A DNA stretch of 37,866 nucleotides from an uncultured Lachnospiraceae bacterium (GCA_947626415.1 CANQSA010000023.1:1-37866); one strand, 5' to 3'. Positions 1-8,380 are shown, counted from the first letter of the stretch. Program-made: numbers and translations. The notes: generated from the sequence alone by a model not told the origin.

Positions 1-80
1 GAAAATCTTTTGAATTTTCAGGGATGGTCTGTCAGTTGTTCAGTTTTCAATGTTCGCCTGCCGCAAGCGACAGCTTAATT

Positions 81-109
81 AATATACCATTGCTGCCTTC
101 ATTTGTCAA
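81..109 (-). promoter_or_regulatory. Strong rRNA-type promoter pointing out of the left edge
   Basis: On the minus strand there is TTGACA (104-109), a 17-nt spacer, and TATATT (81-86), preceded by an A/T-rich stretch at about 110-135 that resembles an UP element. The predicted transcript (from about position 74 toward 1) has a short stem (58-73) and then GAACATTGAAAACTGAACA, a sequence typical of Firmicutes rRNA leaders. A 16S rRNA gene most likely begins just beyond position 1. No rRNA sequence itself is visible. Confidence 0.75.
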
Positions 110-157
110 CTGCTTTTTTTAAAAATTTTCATTTTTCAGCAATTCTTTTGTCCTGCG

Positions 158-176
158 ATCATTATATTATAATGAT
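158..176. repeat. 19-bp A/T-rich palindrome downstream of the tRNA genes
   Basis: Two perfect 9-nt arms around one central base, beginning ATCATTATA. It lies between the tRNA terminator and the rRNA-type promoter. It may be an operator or a second weak terminator stem. Nothing in the sequence decides which. Confidence 0.4.
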
Positions 177-202
177 GAAAAGTGAGGACAGTCATTCCTC
201 AC
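177..202 (-). terminator. Rho-independent terminator after the tRNA-Ser pair
   Basis: Minus-strand stem GTGAGGA / TCCTCAC with a 7-nt loop, followed by a T-run (177-181). It sits about 10 nt downstream of the GGA tRNA and would end the transcript that carries both tRNAs. Confidence 0.7.
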
Positions 203-211
203 CTTTCGCAA

Positions 212-300
212 CGGAGAAGGAGGGATTTGAACCCTCGCGCCGCTATCAACGACCTACTCCCTTTCCAGGGGAGCCCCTTCAACCACTTGGGTACTTCTCC
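212..300 (-). tRNA. tRNA-Ser (anticodon GGA)
   Basis: Reads 5'-GGAGAAG on the minus strand and closes with CTTCTCC plus discriminator G. The anticodon loop is CTGGAAA, giving anticodon GGA (reads UCC/UCU). The long variable arm is the class II form expected of tRNA-Ser, and the T-loop GGTTCAAATCC is canonical. No 3' CCA is encoded, so it must be added after transcription. Confidence 0.95.
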
Positions 301-356
301 ACTTATGGTTAAATCCTGTTCTACTATATGACTGCAGATAGTTCCGAATCTGCGAA

Positions 357-442
357 CGGAGAAGGTGGGATTCGAACCCACGGTCCCTTTCGGAATCACC
401 GGTTTTCAAGACCGGCTCCTTAAACCACTCGGACACCTCTCC
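357..442 (-). tRNA. tRNA-Ser (anticodon TGA)
   Basis: Reads 5'-GGAGAGG on the minus strand and closes with CTTCTCC plus discriminator G. The anticodon loop CTTGAAA gives anticodon TGA (reads UCA). It has a class II variable arm and T-arm GGTTCGAATCC. No 3' CCA is encoded. It lies only 33 nt downstream of ispD, so it may be processed from read-through of that operon. The second tRNA-Ser follows 56 nt later. Confidence 0.95.
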
Positions 443-475
443 AAAGACTGCCCCAAATCAGCGGCACCTGTAATA

Positions 476-1204
476 TTAACATGAATCAAAATTTCTGTCA
501 ACCGGATTTTCCGGCTTTTTACAATCTTTTTCCAGCAGGACTTTTGCGATCAGAAGATCCTCCGGCGTTGTGATTTTGATGTTTTCATAAATCCCCGGCA
601 CAATACTGACTTTATGGTTTCCGTAGCGCTCCACGATCATGGCATCGTCCGTGACTGCAGTGTCTTTCGCGTCAAAAAGTCCCTGATACGCCTGCCGGAG
701 CAGGGCAGCCGAAAATGCCTGGGGCGTTTGAACCTGCCACATCTGTTTTCGGTCCGGCGTCTCCGTTACCGTCCCCGATTCATCCGCTATCTTAATCGTA
801 TCTTTTGCCGGTACGGCAACAATGCAGGCCCCGCAATTCATAACCTGCGTTATGGCTGCTTCAATCACCGGCGGTGTGATCAAAGGTCTGGCTCCGTCGT
901 GGATCAAAACACAGTCGGCATCCGCCGCCGCCAATAATCCGTTATACACAGATAAGTACCGTTCAGTCCCACCGATAACAATATGCGCAATTTTTTCAAA
1001 ATCATACTTCTTTTTTATTGTCTCGCAGACCGGCAGATAAGGTTCGGAAGTTACCAGCACGATCTCATCGACCGTGCTTTGCGAAAATGCCTGTAAACTG
1101 TAATAGATCACCGGTTTTCCGCACAGTTCCATAAACTGCTTGGGAATCTCCGACTGCATCCTGCTGCCGCTCCCCGCTGCCAGAATGATTGCTGTTATCT
1201 TCAT
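476..1204 (-). CDS. ispD: 2-C-methyl-D-erythritol 4-phosphate cytidylyltransferase
   Basis: A 242-residue cytidylyltransferase of the MEP isoprenoid pathway, converting MEP plus CTP to CDP-ME in the cytoplasm. It shows the N-terminal CTP loop LAAGSGSRM with PKQF about ten residues later, then GGTERYLSVYNGL, HDGARPL, VPAKDTIK, QTPQAF and TDDAMIVE, all family hallmarks in order. The start is the ATG at 1204: it begins MKITAIILAAG and has GGAGAAAGG upstream, overlapping the end of tsaD. A longer in-frame start at 1252 would overlap tsaD by 46 nt and adds a non-conserved tail. It is the last protein gene of the run that begins with the ycxB-like gene, and tRNA-Ser genes follow. Confidence 0.93.
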   Translation of the reverse strand: MKITAIILAAGSGSRMQSEIPKQFMELCGKPVIYYSLQAFSQSTVDEIVLVTSEPYLPVCETIKKKYDFEKIAHIVIGGTERYLSVYNGLLAAADADCVLIHDGARPLITPPVIEAAITQVMNCGACIVAVPAKDTIKIADESGTVTETPDRKQMWQVQTPQAFSAALLRQAYQGLFDAKDTAVTDDAMIVERYGNHKVSIVPGIYENIKITTPEDLLIAKVLLEKDCKKPENPVDRNFDSC

Positions 1205-1206
1205 GA

Positions 1207-2229
1207 TCACCTTTCTCCCAGTTTCAGATTGGGAATCGCGTTCAGATCCCATCCGTGCCGGACGCCGTTCTGATATTCGTAATAGGCGGCCGACCCGATC
1301 ATCGCCGCATTATCGGTACAAAAAACAGGTTCCGGACGGTAAAATACAATTCCTTCCTGCCTGCACCGTTCTGTAAATGCGCTTCGGATGGCACTGTTTG
1401 ACGCTACGCCGCCCGCTATGGCAAAGCGGTTCATACCGGATTCCTTCACCGCCATGATTGCCCTGGTCACCAGCACATCCACCACTGCATCCTGAAACGA
1501 CGCCGCCACATCCGCGGGATTCACGGGCTCTCCTTTCATCTCGCAGCTGTTTAAATAATTTAAGACCGCTGATTTTAAACCACTGAAGCTGAAATCATAG
1601 GGCGCGTCCGCCACATGCGCGCGCGGAAACGGAATTGCTTTCGGATTGCCCTCTTTTGCCAGCTTATCGATCTTCGGTCCGCCGGGATAGCCTAATCCGA
1701 TTGCGCGGGCAACCTTATCATAGGCCTCGCCTGCCGCGTCGTCCCGGGTCCGTCCCAGGATTTCATATTTTCCATAATCGGTCACCCGGACCAGATGCGT
1801 ATGTCCGCCGGAAACCACCAGACAGATGAACGGCGGTTCCAGTTCCGGATTCGTAATATAATTGGCGCAGATATGCCCTTCTATATGATGAACGCCGATC
1901 AAAGGTTTCTTCGCCGCAAACGCCAGAGCCTTGGCTGTGGCCACGCCTACCAGCAGCGCTCCCACCAGTCCCGGTCCGTAAGTCACCGCTACCGCGTCAA
2001 TCTCCGCCAGGGTCACCCCTGCCTGCTGCAGGGCCTCCGAAATAACCTGATTGATCTTTTCAATATGTTTTCTGGAAGCGATTTCCGGCACCACGCCGCC
2101 GTACTGTGTATGCAGCGCAATCTGGGAAAAGATCACATTAGACAACACAGTCCTTCCGTTCTTAACAACAGAAGCGGCGGTTTCATCACACGAGCTTTCG
2201 ATCGCCAGAATCAAAATATCTTCTTTCAT
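1207..2229 (-). CDS. tsaD: tRNA N6-adenosine threonylcarbamoyltransferase TsaD
   Basis: A 340-residue Kae1/Qri7-family protein. With TsaB and TsaE it transfers the threonylcarbamoyl group from threonylcarbamoyl-AMP to A37 of ANN-decoding tRNAs (t6A). The N-terminus [16 protein letters not shown] is diagnostic. HHIEGH near residues 112-118 supplies the metal-binding histidines, VVSGGHTHL follows, and [10 protein letters not shown] lies in the C-terminal half. Its ATG overlaps the rnz stop (ATGA), indicating translational coupling. tsaB and tsaE are in the same run, so three of the four bacterial t6A genes are together. The tsaC/ywlC-type gene is not in the window. Confidence 0.95.
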   Translation of the reverse strand: MKEDILILAIESSCDETAASVVKNGRTVLSNVIFSQIALHTQYGGVVPEIASRKHIEKINQVISEALQQAGVTLAEIDAVAVTYGPGLVGALLVGVATAKALAFAAKKPLIGVHHIEGHICANYITNPELEPPFICLVVSGGHTHLVRVTDYGKYEILGRTRDDAAGEAYDKVARAIGLGYPGGPKIDKLAKEGNPKAIPFPRAHVADAPYDFSFSGLKSAVLNYLNSCEMKGEPVNPADVAASFQDAVVDVLVTRAIMAVKESGMNRFAIAGGVASNSAIRSAFTERCRQEGIVFYRPEPVFCTDNAAMIGSAAYYEYQNGVRHGWDLNAIPNLKLGER

Positions 2230-3152
2230 TGGCTCTCTTCCTCCCCGTCTTCAAACCGCAATGTAGTGCTCATCCCGTCCCGGGCTGCTTCGATATACGG
2301 ATAAATCTCCCGGATTTCCGGCAGATACTGCTCCGGGCGCACCAGAGAGGGGCTGTAATGCGTCAGCCACATACTGCCCGGTCTGACTGCCTGTGCGATC
2401 CGGGCCGCCTCCTGAAATGTCATATGCTTCTTTTCTTTTGCCTTTACCGCTTTTTCCTTTTCCCCGTACATGCCCTCACAGATCATCAGATCCGCATGGC
2501 CGGCATGCTCCAGGATACTCTGCGTGGGTCTGGTATCCGTACAGTAAGTTACCTTCAGTCCTTTTCTCGCAGCTCCCATAACCTGTTCGGGTTTATAGAT
2601 CACTCCGTTATATTCAACTTCTCTGCCTTTTTGCAGCGGGTTCCAATACTGCACCGGAAGTCCCAGCATCTTAGCCTGTTCCACCTGAAAACGGCCCTGC
2701 CGTTCAATGATCAGGTTATATCCGTAACAGACTACCCGATGGTGAACACGAAACGCTTCGATCCGATAACCGTGCAGAGAAAGGATCTGGAACGGTTCCG
2801 TCAGTTCGATAAATCGAAGTTCAAACGGCAGATCCGCCGCGATCACGCACAGACTGCGCACAATCCGCTCCAGCCCTCTCGGTCCGATCAGCGTAAGGGG
2901 TTCCCGGCGCTCCGCATTGCCCATACTTAACAGCATCCCCGGAAGCCCGCCGATATGATCCCCGTGAAAATGGGTAAAACAGATCACATCGATGGGTTTC
3001 GGGCTCCAGCCTTTACATTTCATCGCAATCTGCGTGCCTTCGCCGCAGTCGATCAGTAAGTTGCTTCCATTATATTTTACCATCAATGATGTCAGCCAAC
3101 GATTGGGCAGCGGCATCATACCGCCGGTACCCAGCAAACAAACTTCCAGCAC
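2226..3152 (-). CDS. rnz: Ribonuclease Z (tRNA 3'-end endonuclease)
   Basis: A 308-residue metallo-beta-lactamase-fold RNase Z, which cleaves tRNA precursors 3' of the discriminator base. The zinc motif HFHGDH is at residues 61-66. Later zinc ligands are visible as the His in FRVHHRV, the Asp in CTDTRPT and the His in LTHYSP. The start codon is GTG at 3152, with GGAGG six nucleotides upstream. The stop overlaps the tsaD ATG. Both tRNA-Ser genes in this window lack an encoded CCA, the type of precursor RNase Z processes. The pairing with t6A genes makes this a tRNA-maturation operon. Confidence 0.93.
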   Translation of the reverse strand: MLEVCLLGTGGMMPLPNRWLTSLMVKYNGSNLLIDCGEGTQIAMKCKGWSPKPIDVICFTHFHGDHIGGLPGMLLSMGNAERREPLTLIGPRGLERIVRSLCVIAADLPFELRFIELTEPFQILSLHGYRIEAFRVHHRVVCYGYNLIIERQGRFQVEQAKMLGLPVQYWNPLQKGREVEYNGVIYKPEQVMGAARKGLKVTYCTDTRPTQSILEHAGHADLMICEGMYGEKEKAVKAKEKKHMTFQEAARIAQAVRPGSMWLTHYSPSLVRPEQYLPEIREIYPYIEAARDGMSTTLRFEDGEEESQ

Positions 3153-3165
3153 AAATAACCTCCAG

Positions 3166-3372
3166 CTACAATAATTCTGTATTCTCTTCGATCAAAACCG
3201 GAATGGCAAATTCCCGGACCCAGCGGTCATAACAATCTTCGCACAAACAGATTTTGTGTGTTTCTCCGTCTTTATTGGAAAAATATCCCCAATGCAGCGT
3301 AATCTCCGCAACGCCTTCTTTTGCCATCTGATTTTCCGTTTTAATTTCTTTTCCGCAATGATTACAACGCAT
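3166..3372 (-). CDS. Small zinc-ribbon protein of unknown function
   Basis: A 68-residue protein with two cysteine pairs, CNHCGKEI at the N-terminus and CLCEDCYDRW near the C-terminus, the layout of a zinc ribbon. No enzymatic motif is visible. The ATG at 3372 gives MRCNHCGKEI and has AAGGAGG eight nucleotides upstream. A second ATG at 3378 is too close to that site. An upstream in-frame ATG at 3474 would add 34 non-conserved residues and overlap rimI. It lies between rimI and rnz in the same operon. I do not recognise a named family. Confidence 0.75.
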   Translation of the reverse strand: MRCNHCGKEIKTENQMAKEGVAEITLHWGYFSNKDGETHKICLCEDCYDRWVREFAIPVLIEENTELL

Positions 3373-3455
3373 CTTCATTTCCTCCTTGGTACGAAATCGC
3401 CTTTGTCTGCTCCCATCTATTTTTAACATAAACGAGGTCAAAAAGATAGTGGTAA

Positions 3456-3890
3456 TTATAGACTCCTTTTCCACATGATGCGCGCATCTTCTTTGGGTTT
3501 TTCATAAAATCCTTTTCGGATCCCCACCGTCACAAATCCCATCTTCTCATAAAGTGCGATTGCCGCCGCATTGCTGTCCCGTACTTCCAGCGTTACGGCC
3601 CGGATCTTACGCTGTTTTGCCTCTGCAAGCAGCGCTGCCAGGATCTTTGTCCCTACCCCTCGGCGAAACCATGCGCTGTCTACCGCAATATTGATGATAT
3701 CCGCTTCATCCGGGATACAAAGCATGCCGCCATATCCGATGATCCGTTCTTCCTCGGCGACAACAAATACATAAGATTCTCTTTGCAGAGCCTCTGACAA
3801 ACTCCGGGCGGACCAGGGCAAAGAAAAACTCCGGGCTTCCAGTTCCGCCACTTCCGGCACATCTTCCTGCTTCATCCGCCTAATGTTCAT
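3456..3890 (-). CDS. rimI: Ribosomal protein S18-alanine N-acetyltransferase (RimI, GNAT)
   Basis: A 144-residue GNAT acetyltransferase. It begins MNIRRMKQEDVPEVAELEARSF, and the acetyl-CoA pyrophosphate loop RRGVGTKI precedes VTLEVRDSNAAAIALYEKMGF, a strong RimI signature. RimI acetylates N-terminal alanine of S18 in E. coli. The start at 3890 has AAGGAGC upstream and overlaps the end of tsaB by 11 nt, matching the common tsaB-rimI arrangement. A longer in-frame ATG at 4061 lies deep inside tsaB and is rejected. Confidence 0.9.
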   Translation of the reverse strand: MNIRRMKQEDVPEVAELEARSFSLPWSARSLSEALQRESYVFVVAEEERIIGYGGMLCIPDEADIINIAVDSAWFRRGVGTKILAALLAEAKQRKIRAVTLEVRDSNAAAIALYEKMGFVTVGIRKGFYEKPKEDARIMWKRSL

Positions 3891-4602
3891 CGGATCCCGC
3901 TCCTTTTTCTTTCCGTTCCCGCTCTGCCTGCGAAACCCGCAGATATTCCGGTTTATGCTGCCAGGCTTCCTCCGGCGCGATCTTTCCCTGTCTGAGATAA
4001 AAAAGTGCGAGCGCTCCCACGCTCCCGGCGCGCTGTCTCGCCACATGCGGCGGCGCGACAAAAAACGGAACCTGCAGGTGCGCCTGCAGATATTCCATTT
4101 GTACCGGCACGCCGTCTCCGTTTAAAATAACGGGTTCCTTTCGCATATTGATCTGTTCTGCCAGCGCTTCCGCCGAGACTGCACATTGCGGCCATACGGT
4201 TTCAAATACATCCTGATGGAATCGGTACAAGCCGGTATACACCTGATCCCTTCTGGCGTCCATCAGCGGACAGATCAGCATCTGGGTTCCGAAAAAGTGG
4301 TACGCCATCGCGTCTACGGTCGGAACCGGCAGTATGGGGATTTCCAATGCCTGCGCTAAACCCTTTGCCGTAGCGCTTCCGATCCGCAGGCCGGTAAAGG
4401 AACCCGGGCCTGCCGCCACTGCGATCGCGTCCAGATCCTTCAGATCAAATCCGGTCATGGATGTAACGGCATCGATCATCGGCAGCAAGGTCTGCGAATG
4501 TGTCTTTTTAAAATCTGTCGTATATTCTGCCAGCAGCTTCTCCTCTGTTACGATTGCGGCGCTGGCAACCAGAGAAGAACTGTCAATCGCTAATATCTGC
4601 AT
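3880..4602 (-). CDS. tsaB: tRNA threonylcarbamoyladenosine biosynthesis protein TsaB
   Basis: A 240-residue ASKHA-fold partner of TsaD in t6A synthesis. The N-terminus is ILAIDSSSLVASAAIV, and GPGSFTGLRIGSATAKGLA near residue 67 is the TsaB signature; PLMDARRDQVYTGLY follows. It lacks the HxEGH metal motif of TsaD, as expected for the non-catalytic paralogue. GGAGG sits four nucleotides before the ATG. tsaE is 22 nt upstream and rimI overlaps the 3' end. Confidence 0.93.
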   Translation of the reverse strand: MQILAIDSSSLVASAAIVTEEKLLAEYTTDFKKTHSQTLLPMIDAVTSMTGFDLKDLDAIAVAAGPGSFTGLRIGSATAKGLAQALEIPILPVPTVDAMAYHFFGTQMLICPLMDARRDQVYTGLYRFHQDVFETVWPQCAVSAEALAEQINMRKEPVILNGDGVPVQMEYLQAHLQVPFFVAPPHVARQRAGSVGALALFYLRQGKIAPEEAWQHKPEYLRVSQAERERKEKGAGSDEH

Positions 4603-4624
4603 ATTACCTCCATACTTTCATACT

Positions 4625-5044
4625 TTACTGGATCTCGAGTTTCCGGTATGAAAATCCTTTTTCCAGATCCTTTTCTATCGTGATCCGCCTGGCCTCCGGC
4701 CCGATCAGATCCGCGATCAGATCCGGCCATTCTATCAGACAGACGCCGGAGCCATAGAAAAATTCTTCATATCCGATCTCTTCCATTTCTTCCGCATCAC
4801 CAATGCGGTATACGTCAAAATGATAAAGGGGCAGTCTGCCCGAATCATAAATCTGCACAATGGTAAACGTAGGGCTGCTGACCGGTTCCGTCACTCCCAG
4901 ACCTGCGGCAAATCCCTGCGTAAATACGGTTTTGCCGGTTCCCAGATCGCCGGCCAGGCAATAAATCTCTCCCGGTTTCGCCTGTACGCCTAACTGCTTG
5001 CCGAGGGCAAAAGTTTCCTCCGGGCTGTAAGTTTCATAAATCAT
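4625..5044 (-). CDS. tsaE: tRNA threonylcarbamoyladenosine biosynthesis ATPase TsaE
   Basis: A 139-residue P-loop ATPase of the t6A complex. The Walker A motif GDLGTGKT is at residues 32-39, followed by VFTQGFAAGLGV, and SSPTFTIVQIY plus HFDVYRI are typical of TsaE. GGGGAG precedes the ATG. It is 17 nt downstream of the ycxB-like gene and 22 nt upstream of tsaB. Confidence 0.94.
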   Translation of the reverse strand: MIYETYSPEETFALGKQLGVQAKPGEIYCLAGDLGTGKTVFTQGFAAGLGVTEPVSSPTFTIVQIYDSGRLPLYHFDVYRIGDAEEMEEIGYEEFFYGSGVCLIEWPDLIADLIGPEARRITIEKDLEKGFSYRKLEIQ

Positions 5045-5061
5045 ATCGATTCTCCCCTGCG

Positions 5062-5559
5062 CTACTTGATCTTAATATAGGTTGCCTGTCTGCACTGCTT
5101 TGCCCAGATCCGCAGGTCCTCAAGCCTGTCCCCCAGCGCTTCTTTCGTCAGGATAAACGCATGGTTCTTTCCCGTATAGATCAGGACCGACAGAGAGGTA
5201 CTGGTGATCCTGGTGATCTCTTCCGGCCGAAACAGCTTTTCGGCGTCCCCCTGCTTTACAAGCATGCCCTGTGCAGTGAGTTCATAAGTCATGGGAATCC
5301 GAAACGCCTCATTGCTCGCCGTCTGCCTTTTCGCGCGCGCATAGAGCATCAGCGGCTGAAATACGGTAAACAGCAGCGCCGCCAGCAGCAGAACTGCTTC
5401 GTTTGCCAGCGGCATCTTCCCCCAGGTTACGATCATGGCTCCGATCGCGCAGACACTGATCAGGATCCCGATATAACCCATAAAAGAAAAATATGCATGG
5501 TGCATCATAAAATTGTATACATGTTTCTGTGTCAGCGGTACCGTTATCTTAATCTCCAT
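5062..5559 (-). CDS. YcxB-like membrane protein
   Basis: A 165-residue protein with two hydrophobic helices (about residues 25-45 and 55-73) and a C-terminal soluble half rich in beta strands. The region ITRITSTSLSVLIYTGKNHAFIL resembles the YcxB-like C-terminal domain of Firmicutes membrane proteins. Function is unknown. It is the first gene of the run that continues through tsaE to ispD. AAGGAG lies seven nucleotides before the ATG, and a promoter is seen just upstream. Confidence 0.7.
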   Translation of the reverse strand: MEIKITVPLTQKHVYNFMMHHAYFSFMGYIGILISVCAIGAMIVTWGKMPLANEAVLLLAALLFTVFQPLMLYARAKRQTASNEAFRIPMTYELTAQGMLVKQGDAEKLFRPEEITRITSTSLSVLIYTGKNHAFILTKEALGDRLEDLRIWAKQCRQATYIKIK

Positions 5560-5621
5560 TTTTCTTCTCCTTTGCGCAGCCCTTCTGTAAAAACAAAAAC
5601 GGCTGCAGATTCAATAAAGTC

Positions 5622-5650
5622 ATTATAAACAACTTTAAGGAATCTGACAA
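5622..5650 (-). promoter_or_regulatory. Promoter of the ycxB-tsaEB-rimI-rnz-tsaD-ispD run
   Basis: TTGTCA (5645-5650), 17-nt spacer, TATAAT (5622-5627) on the minus strand, about 60 nt before the ycxB-like ATG. The 5' UTR contains a GCAGCC/GGCTGC stem at about 5576-5606 that lacks a following T-run. Confidence 0.7.
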
Positions 5651-5688
5651 CCGATTTCTTTTATAAAATATACTCCCGAAACTGTCTG

Positions 5689-7254
5689 TTAATAGCACAA
5701 AACGATTGGATATCCAAATGCCGTAGTTAAGGTCTTGTAAACGCCGTTCCCCTGCGGTACGGAAGACTGCCATACCACATTAGTGGGAATTACGCTGCCG
5801 TTATCCAGTAAATACTGTGCAACTCTTACGACCCGCGCTGTCGGTTCCCGGTCAAAATTACCGTCCCAGGTACATGCATACTGTCCGCTCTGGAAGATAA
5901 CGCCTTCCAGGGTATTCGGAAATCTGGGATCGTTCACCCGGTTCAATACAACGCTTCCGACTGCCAGCATCTGTTCTTCCGTACACCAATTTGCGCCGAC
6001 CTCACCGCCGATCAGATGAGATAACAGATACAGTTCATCACTGGAATAACTGTCTGCCTCCTCTTGTGTCTGTCCGCTCTGAACCGTCTGAACTGCCTTT
6101 TCGATTACCGGCACTGCCTTTACGGTTACTTTGCAGCTGTAAGACTCTTTTCCGATGACAGCTCTTACATAACAGGTTCCTGCCTTTTCCGCCGTTACCT
6201 GAACGGACTGACTTGTTCCGTCAGCGATCGCTGCCACTTTTGTATCCGCATTGCTGTCGGTTTTCGAGGAGATATACCACTTAACGGTTTCCTTCTCGGC
6301 TCCGGTTATGCGAAGCGATGCTGATTCTCCTTCTGTAAGGCTTACATTCTTCTTGTCGTTTAAAACGATCTCCGGTTTCACCGTGATCTTACAGGTATAG
6401 AACTTCCCTTCTATTTCGGCGCGCACATAGCAGGTGCCTGCCTTCTTCGCAGAGATACGGACCGATCTCTTACCCTTCTTGCTGATGACCGCATTCTCTG
6501 TCTTTTTGTTCGTATCCTTTTTAGAAGAAATATACCACTTTACTTTTGAATCTTTATCTACACCGGTCAGATCCAGTTTAACTGACTCGCCGGTTCTTAC
6601 GACTGCGGTCTTTCCGCCGTTCAGCACGATCGGTGCCTTTACCGTAAGTTTACAACTAACATATTCATTCCCAACCTTTGCGCTCACGTAACAAATGCCT
6701 GCTTTTTTCGCCGTTACGGTAAGCGTGGTTCCCTCTTTGCCGCTGACTTCTGCGACTTCTGTCTTTTCATTGTAATTCTCTTTTGAAGAAACAAACCATT
6801 TTACGTCTCCGGTCGCGCCTGTAACCTGAAAGGCTGCCGTTTCCCCGACCCGAACGGTCTTTTCTTCTCCGCCGTTTACCTGAAGCGGTTCAACGGCTCT
6901 TATCTCACAAGTGTAATCTTCGTTTCCAACTTTTGCATGCAGATAACAGATCCCTGCTTCTTTTGCATCTACCTGAACGGAAGATGCGGTTTCGTTGCTC
7001 AGTGTGGCTACTGATGTCCCCTGATTGGTATTCCCCTCGGCTGAAATGTACCAAGATGCTTCCTTGGCCGTACCGGTTATCTTCAGTGTTGCCGACTCTC
7101 CAACTGTGATTGTTTTAGTTTTCCCCTGATTCACTTCCACAGCTATCGTCGGAGTCTCCGAAGCAGCATCAACCCGAGTATTCGGTAATGCTGTCACGCT
7201 TAATACGGAAACAAGTCCCAGTACCAAGACTCTCTGTAGCTTGTTTGTTCTCAT
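5689..7254 (-). CDS. Secreted SleB-like cell-wall hydrolase with Ig-like repeats
   Basis: 521 residues. An N-terminal signal peptide (residues 1-30) is followed by four degenerate repeats of about 85-90 residues, each ending in a form of CYVRAxIGxxxYTCKITV with an internal VKWYISSKxDSNxxT. These look like bacterial Ig-like surface modules. The C-terminal about 115 residues match the SleB/CwlJ-type hydrolase domain: LYLLSHLIGGEVG with the conserved Glu, AVGSVVLNRVNDPRFPNTL, FQSGQYACTWDG. SleB enzymes are cortex-lytic transglycosylases in spore formers. The repeat-bearing secreted form could equally act in vegetative wall turnover. AAAGGG precedes the ATG, and a good promoter lies 60-85 nt upstream. 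Confidence 0.85.
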   Translation of the reverse strand: MRTNKLQRVLVLGLVSVLSVTALPNTRVDAASETPTIAVEVNQGKTKTITVGESATLKITGTAKEASWYISAEGNTNQGTSVATLSNETASSVQVDAKEAGICYLHAKVGNEDYTCEIRAVEPLQVNGGEEKTVRVGETAAFQVTGATGDVKWFVSSKENYNEKTEVAEVSGKEGTTLTVTAKKAGICYVSAKVGNEYVSCKLTVKAPIVLNGGKTAVVRTGESVKLDLTGVDKDSKVKWYISSKKDTNKKTENAVISKKGKRSVRISAKKAGTCYVRAEIEGKFYTCKITVKPEIVLNDKKNVSLTEGESASLRITGAEKETVKWYISSKTDSNADTKVAAIADGTSQSVQVTAEKAGTCYVRAVIGKESYSCKVTVKAVPVIEKAVQTVQSGQTQEEADSYSSDELYLLSHLIGGEVGANWCTEEQMLAVGSVVLNRVNDPRFPNTLEGVIFQSGQYACTWDGNFDREPTARVVRVAQYLLDNGSVIPTNVVWQSSVPQGNGVYKTLTTAFGYPIVLCY

Positions 7255-7311
7255 GATAAAACCCTTTCTTGTATCTATCCTTTGCAGGCATAGGTTGTGT
7301 TACAATTAAGG

Positions 7312-7340
7312 ATTATATTACAAAATTGTTACAAAATCAA
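7312..7340 (-). promoter_or_regulatory. Promoter of the SleB-like hydrolase gene
   Basis: TTGATT (7335-7340), 17-nt spacer, TATAAT (7312-7317) on the minus strand. It lies between the end of the ECF transporter gene and the hydrolase start. Confidence 0.6.
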
Positions 7341-7349
7341 GGCTATTTT

Positions 7350-8093
7350 TTAAAAAATTTTATTTTTTATTACTTTTTCAAGTCGGAAATAAATAGGAAG
7401 CGTAATAACCCCGATAAAAATGCCCTTTATTATATTGACCGGTATAACCGCCAAAATGATAAAAGTGAACATATTGCTGATCAGACCGTTTACTTCCGTC
7501 CCCATTTCGATCAGCGCGGACACCGGCATCCCGCCGTAAAGCTGCGCAAATGCAGGCAGCAGCACAAATGCATTTACAAATCCTCCAAACCCTGCCATAC
7601 ATATTGTTCCCACAACCATAGAAAAAATCCCGTTTTTTACAGTGTGTTTTCTGCGGAACACAACCGTAGCCGGAATAACAAAGGCGCATCCTACGATAAA
7701 ATTGGCGACATCTCCCACATAGGCAGTGGAAGTTCCTTTGATCAGGAGTTTTATAAGAATCTTTACAAATTCGGCCGTCACACCCGCTACCGGCCCCAGT
7801 AAATAGGAACAGATCATAACCGGCACTTCACTGAAATCAATTTCATAGAATGACGGCGCGATCGGGATCGGAAATTCCAGATACATCAAAATACCCGCAA
7901 GCGCGGAAAACATAGCGATCAGCACGACCTTCTTTGTCGGCTCCACCTCCCGGAGCAGGTTCCGCTTCCGCATCGCTTTTTCCGCCATAACCGCTATCAC
8001 GAGCAGAATCGCAATAACAGCGACCGCAATCAGCAGAAAGCCGACCTCATCCTTGATCACATCCCAGAACTTCATTAAATTTTCTTTCATCAT
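7350..8093 (-). CDS. ribU: ECF transporter S component, riboflavin type (RibU-like)
   Basis: 247 residues and strongly hydrophobic. One N-terminal helix (about residues 18-38) precedes about six further helices starting at VVLIAMFSALAGILMYLEFP, with the EIDFSEVPVMICSYLLGPVAG segment typical of ECF S components such as RibU. The S component binds the vitamin and relies on shared EcfA/A'/T subunits, not seen here. An FMN riboswitch and terminator lie directly upstream, which makes riboflavin the likely substrate. Two adjacent ATGs (8093 and 8090) follow AAGGA, and the second has the better spacing. Confidence 0.87.
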   Translation of the reverse strand: MMKENLMKFWDVIKDEVGFLLIAVAVIAILLVIAVMAEKAMRKRNLLREVEPTKKVVLIAMFSALAGILMYLEFPIPIAPSFYEIDFSEVPVMICSYLLGPVAGVTAEFVKILIKLLIKGTSTAYVGDVANFIVGCAFVIPATVVFRRKHTVKNGIFSMVVGTICMAGFGGFVNAFVLLPAFAQLYGGMPVSALIEMGTEVNGLISNMFTFIILAVIPVNIIKGIFIGVITLPIYFRLEKVIKNKIF

Positions 8094-8112
8094 AATTCCT
8101 TTCCGATTCTTC

Positions 8113-8146
8113 TAAAAAAGAAAAGCTCCGGGAAAACTCCCGGAGC
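8113..8146 (-). terminator. Terminator hairpin of the FMN riboswitch
   Basis: Minus strand GCTCCGGGAG-TT-TTCCCGGAGC type stem (8125-8146) followed by TTTTCTTTTTT (8113-8124). It lies 20 nt after the aptamer and 20 nt before the transporter start, the layout of transcription attenuation by FMN. Confidence 0.9.
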
Positions 8147-8177
8147 GTAAATGCAGGTCTACCATGATCGTCCATGC

Positions 8178-8300
8178 AGATCTTCTACCATCCAGACTAT
8201 ACTGTCGGTTCCGGAATCACACCAGATCAACCTGTTCATATCCATACAGGCTCGCGGACTGTACCGCCGGTGGGGAATCACACCCCGCCCCGAAGAATCT
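8178..8300 (-). ncRNA. FMN riboswitch (RFN element)
   Basis: The minus strand carries the conserved RFN blocks in order: TTCGGGGCGGGGTG, GATTCCCCACCGGCGGTA, AGTCCGCGAGC, GATTCCGGAACCGACAGTATAGTCTGGATG and AGAAGATCT, with AGAT/ATCT closing the basal stem. FMN binding is expected to favour the downstream terminator and switch off the riboflavin transporter. Confidence 0.95.
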
Positions 8301-8325
8301 TTTCTTTATTTATTTTCCAAACTCT

Positions 8326-8354
8326 ATCGTAGTACGTTTTTTCCTGACTGTCAA
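8326..8354 (-). promoter_or_regulatory. Promoter driving the FMN riboswitch and transporter
   Basis: TTGACA (8349-8354), 17-nt spacer, TACGAT (8326-8331) on the minus strand. Transcription would begin near 8318, just ahead of the aptamer. Confidence 0.75.
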
Positions 8355-8380
8355 CTGCTTTCTGAAAATTTATCGTATTT

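Noticed and set aside
7269-7802. 177-codon plus-strand ORF opposite the ECF transporter
   Set aside because: It is antisense to a clear membrane-protein gene, with no Shine-Dalgarno and no recognisable motif.
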